The notes under the pieces were generated by a model that was not told the DNA's origin, ran no database searches, and saw only the letters and a program-made list of their open reading frames with translations. Source: Paraglomus occultum (taxonomy: Eukaryota; Glomeromycota; Glomeromycetes; Paraglomerales; Paraglomeraceae). From it: DNA of 23,779 nucleotides. How positions within the stretch are numbered: the first letter of the stretch is position 1; every line of letters starts with the position of its first letter. A program made the translations under genes and the position numbers. The DNA lies in NCBI GenBank assembly GCA_910592205.1, contig CAJVPJ010000485.1, forward strand, positions 1 through 23,779. The letters run 5' to 3'. Shown here in pieces: positions 14,121 through 23,779 of this stretch.

Positions 14121-16340
14121 TCAAGACTGAAATTCAAATTTCGCTTCTAGCAATGCGTTCAATTCTATCAAAACGTCCTGTGTCTCTTCGGGATTGATAA
14201 TCCATAGAGTACAACATTGTCTGCGCGTTGCATAATCATTTCCCGTTGACAGAAACTATAAGGAAAAGTTGTGCATAAATAACAACCTATGATTGCGAGT
14301 CTAACAAAAATGCATCAATAGCTTACCTGATCGCCAATATGAAGAGTTTCATTTGGTAAAGTATTGAAGTATTGCTGCAACATTTGCACGCCGATCAACT
14401 TATTCCCGCTGAAATAATGGTTAATCATACGTTTATGTTGTGTATACACATACCAAAGATGCCTATGACTTACACGTCAACCCATACATCTGCGCCACCA
14501 TTGAATGCGCAAAATGGAAGCGCTTTCTTCTCTCCGGATGGCGATTGGAGATACATGAGTAACTTGTGTTGAGTCGAAAGCACGAGTTCATCCTTATAAT
14601 TGAAAATTGTCTTAATTTACGTGGCCAAAGATGATGGGGAGAACAGGATGAGCAGAACCAGTTAAATTCGAACAGATACCAGTTGCTCTCTGAAGATTTT
14701 CTTACCGGGATGCGTCACTGTCCCTAAAATTTGCAATTATTAGTTATAGTGTCAAAGTAATAGCCCAACGATTCAAGTGCATACCAACAGCTCGACTCTT
14801 CCTGAACAAGGTACAAGGTAATTTCATTTCGTTAACACACTTTTGGAGATTATTTTCAGCGATATCTAGAAAGTCTTTTATGTCTTCTGCTTTCCACGCA
14901 TTGACGAAATCTGGTTGATATTGTCTATGACCGTATGAGTGCGATACTCGATCTTTCCACTTTCAAAACCCCCCATTATTTACTTACTCCTCTGGTATAT
15001 ATTTCAGATGATAATCTTCCTGACATTGAAATAAATAATTACATTCACCTCCTACGAATAATGCAAATAACCGATCTGCTTTATAGGAAACTGTAAATGC
15101 AAAAAAGTAGTGGAGACGCCATGGATAAGCTATTCATACCTAGCAAGAAAAATTTCTGACACACGTCCTTGGACAACTCGGCATTTCTAAAACCGTTTAA
15201 CAGCCCAGACAGCCTCTGTTCATAGCGCTCTGCATCACCAGGATATCCGGCTGCCGTAACAACACATACATACAAATCAAACTCTAAGAGTTTAATAAGA
15301 AGCTGCACTAGGGCCGAATTGTGCTCGAAATCGGCGCCATCTTCATATAATGTCATGTCACCATCACTACACAGACATGATTAATATAATCTTGCGAGAA
15401 AACACCCCCTTCCCCAATGATTGCAAGTAATACTTACAAAGTAATAAGTTTTAAATCGGATGCAATAGCAATGATCTGCCAAACAATAGTTAAACCAAAT
15501 ACAATAACAAACTCTTTAAATTAGTATGAAGGCTAAAGAACTCACCTGTGCGGTATTTAATATTCTGCTCTTCAAATGACATCAAAAGATTCGAATGTTA
15601 ATCAAGGATCGAATAGTATTCGGAAAGATAATTATCATAATAGAAACAAACCTGCGAATATCGTTGAAACTAGGAGGGACAAATCTTCTTGCAGCGATAG
15701 AATGTTTAGCATTTGCCCTTAGAAAAGATTCCTTTAAGGGTAATGGAGTGTGAAAGGTCGAGATTGATGGTACCAACTGATATAAGCGCGATTGATCAGG
15801 GATGCCTGCGAAACAGTAGAGTTTGTAAATAGACGTAGACTGAGAAAAAGCCAAAAGAAACTATTCAGTCGACATGCCTTGTTCCTGCATTTTTATGTGT
15901 TCCTTGCAACAAAAAAGTGCAATTTGCAATCGAATCAATAACAGTTAGACGAAAGCAAATGTCGTGCACGGAACTCGCAAACAATTCGCTCACCTCTATC
16001 AAAGTTTCGATGCTAGATAAAATATCACAATAACGAGTAACGTTCTCATCTACTTGATTATTTCCTCCATCTTCATCTAAAGGCCTCGCATACAGAACAA
16101 ATGGCGTCATTAACATTGCCTAAAATAATCAAGTCGCGTTCTTAAAGACATTCCTAACGCATTATCATTCAATCCTACAGAGATTATCCGTTTTCTTACC
16201 TTGATAAATTCTATAAACGGATCTCGTTTATGCGCGCGAAGCGCATAATTAATCTAAACAAACATGTGTGAATAAGGTAAGGAAATGGCACTAGTAACTT
16301 TGACAAAGATTGAGAAACTTACTCGGTACAGGGAAGTCAT
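14121..16340 (-). CDS. ISN1: IMP-specific 5'-nucleotidase (14 exons, 414 aa)
   Basis: Mg-dependent cytosolic enzyme of the HAD type that dephosphorylates IMP to inosine in purine salvage. Exons on the minus strand: 16340-16323, 16253-16200, 16119-15994, 15902-15878, 15805-15652, 15564-15546, 15475-15438, 15366-15140, 15051-14988, 14924-14785, 14723-14680, 14592-14474, 14408-14327 and 14255-14121 (1245 nt, phase closed). Family signatures: RRFVPPSFNDIRRILNTAQ (114-132), the nucleophile motif DGDMTLY with Asp146 and Asp148, VTAAGYPGDAERYEQRLSGL, LLGGECNYLF, FNGGADVWVD (333-342) and HIGDQFLSTGNDYATR (366-381). The length is a little under yeast Isn1 (about 450). Exons 1, 4 and 6 are only 18, 25 and 19 nt, and intron 4 is GC-AG. 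The 64-nt intron 14925-14987 is inferred from phase and family fit. No lesion is seen. The gene lies on the same strand as Rpp21, 676 bp apart. Confidence 0.94.
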
Positions 16341-17016
16341 TGGGACAAAGCGAAAGAGTAATAGAAATTCCCAGGGAATCCTTAAATTAGGCTAAGTATA
16401 CGGTGTAGTAGTACGTCATGTGACTATATATATAATCCAGTCAAAGTGATCCATTGTCTATGCTGAAAAACAACAATAGTACAAAGGTTCACTGAATTTT
16501 TTTTTTCTAATCGCGCCTTGAGTTATTTCTGACTACAGTTGTTATTCAGTATATGACTTTTGACCAGAATTTGCGAATATGTCAATAACCAAGTGAGAAG
16601 CATATCAATGAAATGCGAAAAGGACAGTCTCCGAGGCGTTCAGTTTATTTTGCTACTAGTGCATCAGTAGATTTAAGTAATATCTTTAACATGATAATGA
16701 GATTTTCGTTTCTTATTAATGAGACTGTCTATTTGTCTGTCCCATACGAATACGTATAAAACACGTTTGAAAGGTTGTCAATTAGTAATATTGAAATCCA
16801 TTTAATATTAATTGTAATCATTCGAAGGTACCTGTGATACAGTTCTGGAAGTCGAGCACTTTATTTGTTATGAAACTCTTGCTGTTTAACAGTATTGGAT
16901 CTCTGTGACACCATGTTTATGCAGTCCTTGAACCTTATTTACTAGCATGGTAAAATTCAATTCTTTTTACTCTCGCATATATTTGAATACGTAAATTTAT
17001 CGCTTGTAAAAACTTT
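16341..17016. other. Spacer between Rpp21 3' end and ISN1 start
   Basis: 676 bp of AT-rich DNA that should hold the ISN1 promoter and the Rpp21 terminator region. A ten-T run lies near 16499-16508. No exon or RNA gene is visible. Confidence 0.6.
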
Positions 17017-17649
17017 TTATTGCCCAGACCTTTCGGAAAACAGCGTGTATCCAGATCGAATAGGGATCTTTCTAGTGTGTAGACACTGGGTGCAAGAAAG
17101 TCGCATCTGTTTTTGGGGACCAGCTTGGACCCGAAACGAAAAAAAGAAACCCGAAATGGAAAAGCTTGATTTATTTTAAACTTTATTGGAACAAAATCAA
17201 AGCGTTGACGATACTCACATTTAATTCGTACGTGCGACGTAAGTCCGGGGATAAGCACGCACTCGCACCTTTGGCAAAGAGTGCGCTTTATCGAGGGATC
17301 TCTTTTTTAAGAAATCGATGAGCATTTTACATCTCTAGAATAAGGTGTAATAAAAACAGCAGCATACTCACACCCTAAGAACTTGTTTTCGCCCGATGCT
17401 TTTCATCGTGTTAGTGTAGAATCTTCCCAACGATACAAGCGACTCGACTTTCTCTTCCGTATCGCCAATGCCATCTTTCTCCTCTTGTACATCCATTTTA
17501 CTTTCGTCGTGCCGCTTCTCTCGTTGTTTCTCTTCCATATAAGTCCGAGTCATCAGGACAGCCGCCTGATACAGAAAATTCATCCTCTGATACGCCTCTG
17601 GGCATTGCCCCTTGCCTCCCTTTGCAATTCCACCTTTCGACTTGCCCAT
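17017..17649 (-). CDS. RPR2: RNase P/MRP protein subunit Rpr2/Rpp21 (3 exons, 155 aa)
   Basis: Small zinc-ribbon protein of nuclear ribonuclease P, which removes tRNA 5' leaders; animal Rpp21 and yeast Rpr2 are the homologues. Exons on the minus strand: 17649-17372, 17301-17219 and 17123-17017 (468 nt, phase closed). The N-terminal helical part includes EAYQRMNFLYQAAVLM (18-33), a charged linker (39-70) and FYTNTMKSIGRKQVLRVDPS (77-96), then the ribbon: Cys102-x2-Cys105 in TLCQRC, LLIPG-like VLIPGLTSHVRIK, and Cys131-x2-Cys134 in SCTQC. The length equals that of human Rpp21 (about 154). The ATG at 17649 opens MGKSKGG; only a TTG precedes it in frame. The stop codon overlaps AATAAA (17021-17016), so a polyadenylation signal may sit on the end of the coding region. 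The similar RNase MRP protein Snm1 is the alternative, but the middle motif favours Rpr2. Confidence 0.92.
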
Positions 17650-18177
17650 AGCGTAAAGCAAAATGAATTCAATATAACACTATCAAATTACACGCTATAA
17701 TAAAAATGCTGTCACACATTTGTACGCCCAGCGGAGATTTCGATTTTTTGAAAAGTAGAACGCTTGGGGCAATCAGCAATCTATCATCATTTCAATCAAA
17801 GCCTCTTTATCCTTTCCTTTTGACCGGATCCAAACCGAAAGGGTCTCTATTATTCCAACTATAGTCATCACTCCTTTAGGCAGAATCAAAACAAATAAAC
17901 CGGTTTTCACAAGAAATAAAGGATTATTTGTCATTAGCCTTAATACATTCCTTTCAATTATTTCCGCCCCTTTCCCTATAATATCATTTCCGACATCCCG
18001 TTCCGCTCCGCCCTCTCTTCACCCACCACCACTCCCTGTCAACATTTCCATTCAACTCCGACATCCTATTATTTTTACCTAAATTCCTTTTTCCCGACCA
18101 TTCTCTTTGCGACCTATTTATTAGGAGAACCATCCAAACCTATTGCGTCCGTTCCTCCCATTTTGCACATTTAGACT
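17650..18177. promoter_or_regulatory. Divergent promoter region with pyrimidine-rich tract
   Basis: 528 bp separates the start codons of Rpp21 (minus) and the 639-residue protein gene (plus). From about 17935 to 18165 the plus strand is strongly C/T-rich (for example CCTTTCCCT, CCGCTCCGCCCTCTC and CACCCACCACCACTCCC), unlike other intergenic DNA here. Pyrimidine-rich leaders near transcription starts are common in fungal genes, so this may be the core promoter and 5' UTR of the plus-strand gene. No TATA box is convincing. Confidence 0.5.
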
Positions 18178-20097
18178 ATGCAGGTCACTAGGCTTCAGTT
18201 CGGAGTATATTCTAATCAACAACCCTTCTGTCTATACCTCTTTCCCTTAGTAGCAACAGCACTTGACACAAATTCTTCTACTCCTACACAACCAATATAT
18301 CAACCATTCTATCGTTTACGGGACATTGATACGATCTTCTTCAATGCTAGTGTAGGATATATTTATGATTCTGGACACATACCACAAGTTTATTTTGATA
18401 CACCAGGATACTGTTTCTATGAACGTTCAGGAGATGTATATTTGAGTTCTCGTGCATTAAATGAAACAGCACTCCGAATGGGAAATACGTTATTAGCCGA
18501 GTTTTGTAAATTGTCTCGAAACGAAATAATGGCAGGAGCAGCCGATCGGTTGTTAAAGAAAGCAAAAGTGCCGATTATAAAGTCTCTTTGTGTTGAGGCC
18601 GAGTTCGAGTTTGTTGCTATTGATGCTGGGGCGTGGACGTCTATGCGAATGCATGCAACACAACAACAGCAACAGGCCCCACCGCCGTCGCCGTCGAATA
18701 CCAACACTGATCAACCAGTTAACAATAGGAAACGCAGTCAGGGTGGCAGAATATCAATTGCTGATGTACTTGACAATGATGATACGGATGATAGATATGA
18801 GACGCGAATTACGCCGACGTCTGATCGTATTGAATTCAATGCACCAGCACCGATAGTCAAACAAGAGCCCTCACCTGCAAATTCAGCTCCATCATCTCCT
18901 GATCAGACGCTTCGATCCTCTCGATCGTCTTCACCGGGTTCAGCTTTTGATACTTCAGTCACGGACGACGATAATATTCGCCGAAAACGAAGGCGAGTTA
19001 TTCCATCCACTAATACCAAAACCACCAATAATCCAGAAGTAATGGAACATGTGAGGAATAATATCATGTTGAAACAGCAAAAGACTGTTGGAGAAGTACG
19101 ACAGAACCGGCTGATGCAAGAAAGTATTGTGGATAGAAGGCATTCTGTTGCGGTGGCAGGTTATAATGCTCCTTCAAATTCGAACCTTTCGGCTGCATGG
19201 GACCCGAATAGACACCTACTTACAAAGAGGCATTCTCTTTCTCAACATCGAGTCAACCGAAATTCCAAGAATCTTAGTTTGTATTCTCTACCTAGAGTCA
19301 ACAGAACCATGAGCGCAAGTGGTTCATCGGATAATCGTTCACCGATACATGCGTCGATGACAGCTGGTCATCGGGCAAGCATTTCAGGATATCCACCTCA
19401 GTCTGCATTTTCATCGGCTCGTAGGCAGTCTAATCAGAGCCAGACTGATCATCCCGCTTCAAGGAGTGCGAGTATTCACGGGCTAATTTCATCCGATTGT
19501 CATAATACAACTAGGCCCGTTCCTAGTATTCAAGTAACTCCATCAAGCACCCCTCGTGCTTCCTCCACCACGCTTCCCCACCGAGAGTCATCGACGAATA
19601 ATTCTTCGGCACCATCTTCTGATCGACCCAAAGATTCTTTTATGCAAGTATTTGACACATTCTATGACACTGTTGCAGACACGCATTCGCTTAAAAATAC
19701 TCTGGAAGAGCAAATACGTAAGACGTCAGCTTTACTGCAAACGTTACAATCGTCAGGTTTGATGATCGAGTCTTTGGTACGCGGACAAGTTCGTGAGATG
19801 CAGCGCGAAGTCATAAACGATCTTACGTCGATTGAGAAGAGAGTTGCTCGTGTTGAAGAACGAATGAATTGTGTGACTTCGAGTCCTCCTTTGGATTGTG
19901 ATAGACGATTAAGTAATATCAGTACTTTTAGTAGTGATTCCGGATATTCTGGGAGCAGTAAGACGATGTCCCCTCGGACTCCAGAAGCATTCAGTAGACG
20001 ACAGAGTGAAGATGTTCAGAAGAAGGATTATGAGAACGTACTGACTCATTTGAAGGCTAGACTTGAGTCTTTGGAGAGGAGAATGAGTATTGCATAA
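18178..20097 (+). CDS. Intronless Ser-rich, probably nuclear protein, family not recognised (639 aa)
   Basis: One uninterrupted reading frame; an in-frame TAG at 18172 just upstream supports the ATG at 18178. Residues 1-158 look folded (few low-complexity runs, aromatic-rich, with YRLRDIDTIFF, GYCFYERSGDVYLSSRALN and MAGAADRLLKKAKVPIIKS). A QQQQQAPPPSPS linker (162-173) starts a long disordered Ser/Thr/Asn/Pro-rich region with a basic cluster RRKRRR (268-273), a likely nuclear localisation signal, and VKQEPSP (227-233), a sumoylation-type sequence. Residues about 501-563 and 615-637 are predicted coiled coil (heptad-like Leu/Ile/Val spacing with charged residues). Six R/K-R-x-S sites (Ser323, 353, 418, 579, 610, 637) fit basophilic kinases such as PKA. 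I infer a phosphorylated nuclear regulator, possibly a transcription factor. I considered the APSES/KilA-N fold for the N-terminus but see no diagnostic match. Its single exon contrasts with intron-dense neighbours. Confidence 0.85.
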   Translation: MQVTRLQFGVYSNQQPFCLYLFPLVATALDTNSSTPTQPIYQPFYRLRDIDTIFFNASVGYIYDSGHIPQVYFDTPGYCFYERSGDVYLSSRALNETALRMGNTLLAEFCKLSRNEIMAGAADRLLKKAKVPIIKSLCVEAEFEFVAIDAGAWTSMRMHATQQQQQAPPPSPSNTNTDQPVNNRKRSQGGRISIADVLDNDDTDDRYETRITPTSDRIEFNAPAPIVKQEPSPANSAPSSPDQTLRSSRSSSPGSAFDTSVTDDDNIRRKRRRVIPSTNTKTTNNPEVMEHVRNNIMLKQQKTVGEVRQNRLMQESIVDRRHSVAVAGYNAPSNSNLSAAWDPNRHLLTKRHSLSQHRVNRNSKNLSLYSLPRVNRTMSASGSSDNRSPIHASMTAGHRASISGYPPQSAFSSARRQSNQSQTDHPASRSASIHGLISSDCHNTTRPVPSIQVTPSSTPRASSTTLPHRESSTNNSSAPSSDRPKDSFMQVFDTFYDTVADTHSLKNTLEEQIRKTSALLQTLQSSGLMIESLVRGQVREMQREVINDLTSIEKRVARVEERMNCVTSSPPLDCDRRLSNISTFSSDSGYSGSSKTMSPRTPEAFSRRQSEDVQKKDYENVLTHLKARLESLERRMSIA

Positions 20098-23000
20098 TTC
20101 ATCGAACTTGTAAGCGTGAAAATGTTTCTCTATAGGTCGAGTTTGGCGCTATTTGACTTTCATTCAAAGCCGACACTTTAACCCGGTCAACAGGAATATG
20201 GAACCTTCACTTTCCTTTATTATAATGATTGGATTATGCAAATTTATTATATTAGTATTCTACATTATATACATATTTTTATATATATGTATCACTAATA
20301 TCATACTTTAGAGCACTTTGGAGCATTATACAATTTATTTATCAACCTAGCTATTTCGATCCGCATGAATAGAAACTGTTTTGCTCTTTCGTCGCTCTTT
20401 TTTTCTTATCTATTCCCATTCAGCATAATTAATTCGTGACATTATAATCATTCAATTTCATAACCGACTCCCCACTTTTTCATTGTAATCGACATCTTAC
20501 ATGTCACCATGATATTAAAAATACAAAAAAAGGAACATTCTACAGCTAGTAATGTAATACACTAATTATTAGTAATAATAAGTAAAGAAAAAAAAAATAA
20601 AACGTCGCGCATATGACGCTGACAATTTTGGTCCTGATTCGAGTGCGTAAACAGGGGTAATAGTAATTGTAATGACTAGTGTAGATCATACTAATACATT
20701 TTGAATATCACAAACCAATGACAAATCGTTAATGAGCAGTTACGGAACATCTTGACAATCAACTTCACTACCAGGACTCTTCACCGGATACTAAAAGAGG
20801 ATTTCTCTATTAGCATTGCTGTTATGGAAGACATTGATTTTCACAAGTTGTTTATCTTTCGGTTTGGGAATTATTTTTTTTATTACAATTTTATTTTCTA
20901 TAATTTTTTGGAAAAGAAGTTTTATCGACAATAAACTAAATCTACTCATTGCAATCGTCAATTATTTCGCGAGATCTAGAAAAGGTTTATTGTTCTGCTA
21001 TTCATCAAAAACATTTACAGCGAAATTGCCTGAAACGTCTAAGTATTTACAACGACCATAAATTGTCATGATAAATCACTGCTATATACTTTACATTAGT
21101 TTTAAGCAACAAAATAGTTTTACGCCTACTTCGCCGGTATTAGCTATACAATAGCAAAGGTTGGCGCAAACATCTATTTTCCATGCCAAAATCCTGTCAT
21201 TTTCTCTATTGATGGGCCAGCTCTTGTAAATTCGCGAGGAACTTTTATTCACAGCATGATGCTCGCTAGGGCTTAATTTAATATTAAACGGTATCAGCCC
21301 TCTGTAACACCGCTGGCTCCCAACAATTAGTGTGAAGAAAAGAAATATTTTTTCCATAACTCCGCAATACTTTCCCTTTCAACCTGGAATTCCTGACATC
21401 CCTGGCATGCTACAAGATAAATATAATGACTTGGAATATTACGATTTTGCGTCCAACAGCTAATGCTTAATATAAATTTATGATCGAGTTTCAAAAGATG
21501 TGCAGCTAAACCATTTTACTCAGTTCTTCAAAGGCTTTTACACTGTTCTATCAACAAACTAAAATAGCTTTAACAAATAAGTTCGAGAGGACGCTTGCTT
21601 AAGTTTGCGTGGAATTCTCTTATTTTGCTTTCTATCAGGTATGAGCAAGAAAAAAAAACAAATCAGAAATGCTGCAAAATTTTGGTATTATTAGAATTAG
21701 AACAGGAAACCTTCATCAGAAAACATTAAGTAAACCTGTGTGCGACGCAAAAATTGCATGCGACACGAAATTGCAAATTTGCTAACAGGCTGAAAACGTT
21801 GTTACTGGGGTATTTAGAAATTATAATTTTTAAAACTACGATAATATGATTGTATTACGATAAGATGAAATAACTTTTGTGAACGTGGCAGTCATTGTTG
21901 GGCACTATGATTCGCGATTATACGAATCTACAATAGGCCACAGCGAACACGGCAAAAACGACCGACCAACGACTTCCGCAAACGCGTATAAAAAAATATA
22001 CGGCGATTTGAAACTTGGCAATTTATTTGTAATGTAAAAGGGTCGATATCACTTTCAGACACGGGAGATTCTGAAAACGTTGGCCTTAATCACATGTTTA
22101 GACAAATATTCTTGTTTCCGCTATTCAGTCACTCTGTTTCAGCAATGTCATAATACTCGTCAAGCGGTAATATCAACACAGCGGAATAGTGAAGTAACTC
22201 ATAGTAACATAACATGACCCCCCATTGGTAATTGATATTACTAATCATCATCGGAATTAATTCCGGTTCAAGGAATCAGGATTATAAACACTCTCGAATG
22301 GTGGGGTTAACTTGTCCGAATATTCTAGTGAGTATCCCCGCTACGCAACATGAGTCATTACCTAAGTGGAGTGTTGTCCATTCTCAGTTAAACGTCATGT
22401 AGCAATGAGATTACTGTTAAACAAATGTTTCCGCGTGAACGATTAATTATCAATTATCCATTCATTATAATTATACTTCGCAACGTTTATATCGTTTATA
22501 ACAATATCTCTTATTCACATTAACACGCTGGTTGATTAAGAAAGTTATTAAATGTTCGCAAAGATGGAATAAAAAACTCACCATATACGAGCCGACGGAG
22601 AGATTTGCCCCGTTTTGATACCAATAATATTATTAACGTAAATTATTAATAGCAAACGTACTCAATTACACTTAATTCTCAAACATGATCTAACACATTC
22701 ATAATATGCGTAAACTCTGGTTATTGACTTGTCAATATTTAGAAGAAAAGTGTCAGCGGAGCAACGCATTAGAAAATTCGAGCGCGTACAGCTAAATGTA
22801 CCTTACAAATTGGTACACAGGATGATGAATTCTACTTGATATCGTCTGTACACTGTATGTGTGTTAATCGTTCTCGGACATTGTTAAAGTCACACATTCT
22901 GTGTTATAAATAAGTTTGTCCATTCTACAATAAGGGAGTCTTTTCCAAAGTAAAGTGTATATGCCATATAAGAATATAAAATAAACAGTGTTGCCTTAAC

Positions 23001-23671
23001 CAAACAGGATTGATGTTGTCTAGCAATGGCAAACTCATGTTCCCTCGTCTGTAGTAACAAAGTAAAAAAAATTCAACGAAACCATCGTCGAATATAACCC
23101 TCGTCTGCTTTTCAGTCAATATTCTGTGCATACGTATTCAGCTCAGTTTTCACTGATCAGAACGTAACGATTTCAAATCGGTTTTCCCCCAAATATCTGA
23201 TACCTTATTTGCAAATAAAAAGCTCAGTAATATTCGTCTTTCCTGAATTAGTTCATTTGTGAAAAACTATTGCGGTGTTGAACTTCTTATGTTCGCTATT
23301 TTACATAAACATTTGCACGTCGAAAAATGTCAAGGCTGGTACAGTAGATTTATTTAATCAAGTAAATTACCATCCATCGCAACAATTCACACTTTGTGAG
23401 AAATAGGACGTGGGGTAGAATAGAAGGTAGAAGAATATGATTTCGAATTTTAGTATTATCGCTGGATGTAACATTCTCCTAATTGCCTCACGTTGCACTA
23501 CATCTCGTATTTTCCCTTAGTATTAGTCGAAATTGTAGAGCTGACATACAACATACAACATACTAATATACATCGAGTATATTTGATTTTTCGATATACA
23601 AAGTACTAGTTGTTTTTATGCTACCTATACAAAAATGGGGGAATCAACATGTGTTATACCACATACACAGG
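20098..23671. other. Long intergenic region, no supported gene
   Basis: The first 500 bp are probably the 3' UTR of the preceding gene; an A-rich run with AATAAA lies at 20596-20601. Beyond it the DNA is AT-rich with no exon chain. Short frames at 20752-20934 and 20816-21061 (plus), and 21091-21357 and 22925-23131 (minus) show no domain; the third overlaps a structured repeat motif. A 14-bp perfect palindrome CGGAATTAATTCCG lies at 22252-22265. No tRNA or rRNA is recognised. Confidence 0.6.
21224..21319 (+). repeat. 33-nt hairpin motif copy 2 within a possible three-stem fold
   Basis: The second copy of the 33-nt motif is 21234-21266 (GCGAG ... CTCGC around AACTTTTATTCACA). Here it is followed by another stem, AGGGCT 21268-21273 with AGCCCT 21296-21301. 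Both stems are enclosed by GGGCCAG 21224-21230 pairing with 21313-21319 (six Watson-Crick pairs and one G-U). This would be a 96-nt three-way junction. It could be a structured RNA, a piece of a short mobile element, or chance folding. Only the inner 33 nt is shared with the copy at 5515. Confidence 0.35.
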
Positions 23672-23779
23672 GTAGCCGAACAAGGAGATGGCTATGTTAT
23701 GCAATGGAACTGGAGTAGAAAAGAATGAACAAAAAGCAGTTGAATGGTATAAAAAAGCAGCTGAACAAGGAGATACTAA
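23672..23779 (+). pseudogene. Damaged Sel1-like repeat (SLR), cut by the window edge
   Basis: Sel1-like repeats are helical-pair repeats of about 36 residues used for protein binding, and are greatly expanded in arbuscular mycorrhizal fungi. Here VAEQGDGYVM (from 23672) is followed in another frame by GTGVEKNEQKAVEWYKKAAE and QGDT, running open to the last base. The two GAACAAGGAGAT anchors are 85 nt apart, whereas an intact unit needs about 108 nt. About 23 nt, covering the middle YNLGLCYE-type part, are therefore missing and the frame is lost. No start codon or upstream repeats are seen. The part beyond the window may be intact, with this repeat lying outside the coding region. Confidence 0.6.

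Noticed and set aside
14701-14706. A GTAAG donor inside ISN1 exon 11
   Set aside because: Reading straight through gives THPGKKIFREQL in frame, which fits the family; splicing there has no matching acceptor that keeps the frame.
17383-17700. A 105-codon plus-strand frame
   Set aside because: It is the antisense shadow of Rpp21 exon 1, which has clear family motifs on the other strand.
18417-18707. A 96-codon minus-strand frame with a run of cysteines
   Set aside because: The cysteines are the antisense of the CAA/CAG repeat and neighbouring codons in the 639-aa gene.
21091-21357. An 88-codon minus-strand frame starting with a signal-like hydrophobic stretch
   Set aside because: No domain and no splice context; its middle overlaps the repeated hairpin motif, which explains the local structure better.
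22252-22280. A GGTTCAAGG stretch next to a palindrome, resembling a tRNA B-box
   Set aside because: No A-box, acceptor stem or cloverleaf could be built around it.

Overview
The window is eukaryotic nuclear DNA. Genes are split into many short exons by introns of about 65-110 nt with GT-AG (twice GC-AG) borders, intergenic DNA is AT-rich, and nothing bacterial (operons, Shine-Dalgarno sites) is seen. The gene set (Ypt6/Rab6, class I mannosidase, Isn1-type IMP 5'-nucleotidase, Rpr2/Rpp21), together with the very intron-dense structure and a Sel1-like repeat at the right edge, points to an early-diverging fungus. My best guess is a Mucoromycota or arbuscular mycorrhizal (Glomeromycotina) genome; this is inference from gene style, not proof.

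Layout. 1-1519: AT-rich, no gene, with one possible coding relic at about 562-810. 1520-2766 (-): complete seven-exon Rab6/Ypt6 GTPase. 2767-5824: intergenic. 5825-6820 (+): five-exon gene for a 229-residue single-pass secretory-pathway membrane protein that I cannot name. 7370-7900: a degenerate tandem repeat of about 150-170 bp. 7939-9103 (-): decayed unidentified gene with a duplicated 3' end. 9586-9774 (+): one-exon relic of dihydroxy-acid dehydratase (ILV3/IlvD). 11478-13868 (+): complete eleven-exon GH47 alpha-1,2-mannosidase. 14121-16340 (-): complete fourteen-exon IMP-specific 5'-nucleotidase, tail-to-tail with the mannosidase. 17017-17649 (-): three-exon RNase P/MRP subunit Rpr2/Rpp21. 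18178-20097 (+): intronless 639-residue, probably nuclear, low-complexity protein sharing a 528-bp divergent promoter with Rpp21. 20098-23671: intergenic. 23672-23779 (+): damaged Sel1-like repeat running off the window.

The intact genes are mostly unrelated housekeeping functions. Rab6, the unnamed membrane protein and the mannosidase all belong to the ER/Golgi pathway, but nothing shows that they are co-regulated. I rebuilt exon models by hand: reading phase closes exactly across every junction of the five spliced genes, and in the four recognised families the exons also join into continuous family-like protein. I found no convincing novel system. The items most worth a second look are the 639-residue protein with six basic R/K-R-x-S sites, the paired 33-nt hairpin motifs 15.7 kb apart, and the duplicated terminal segment of the decayed gene.
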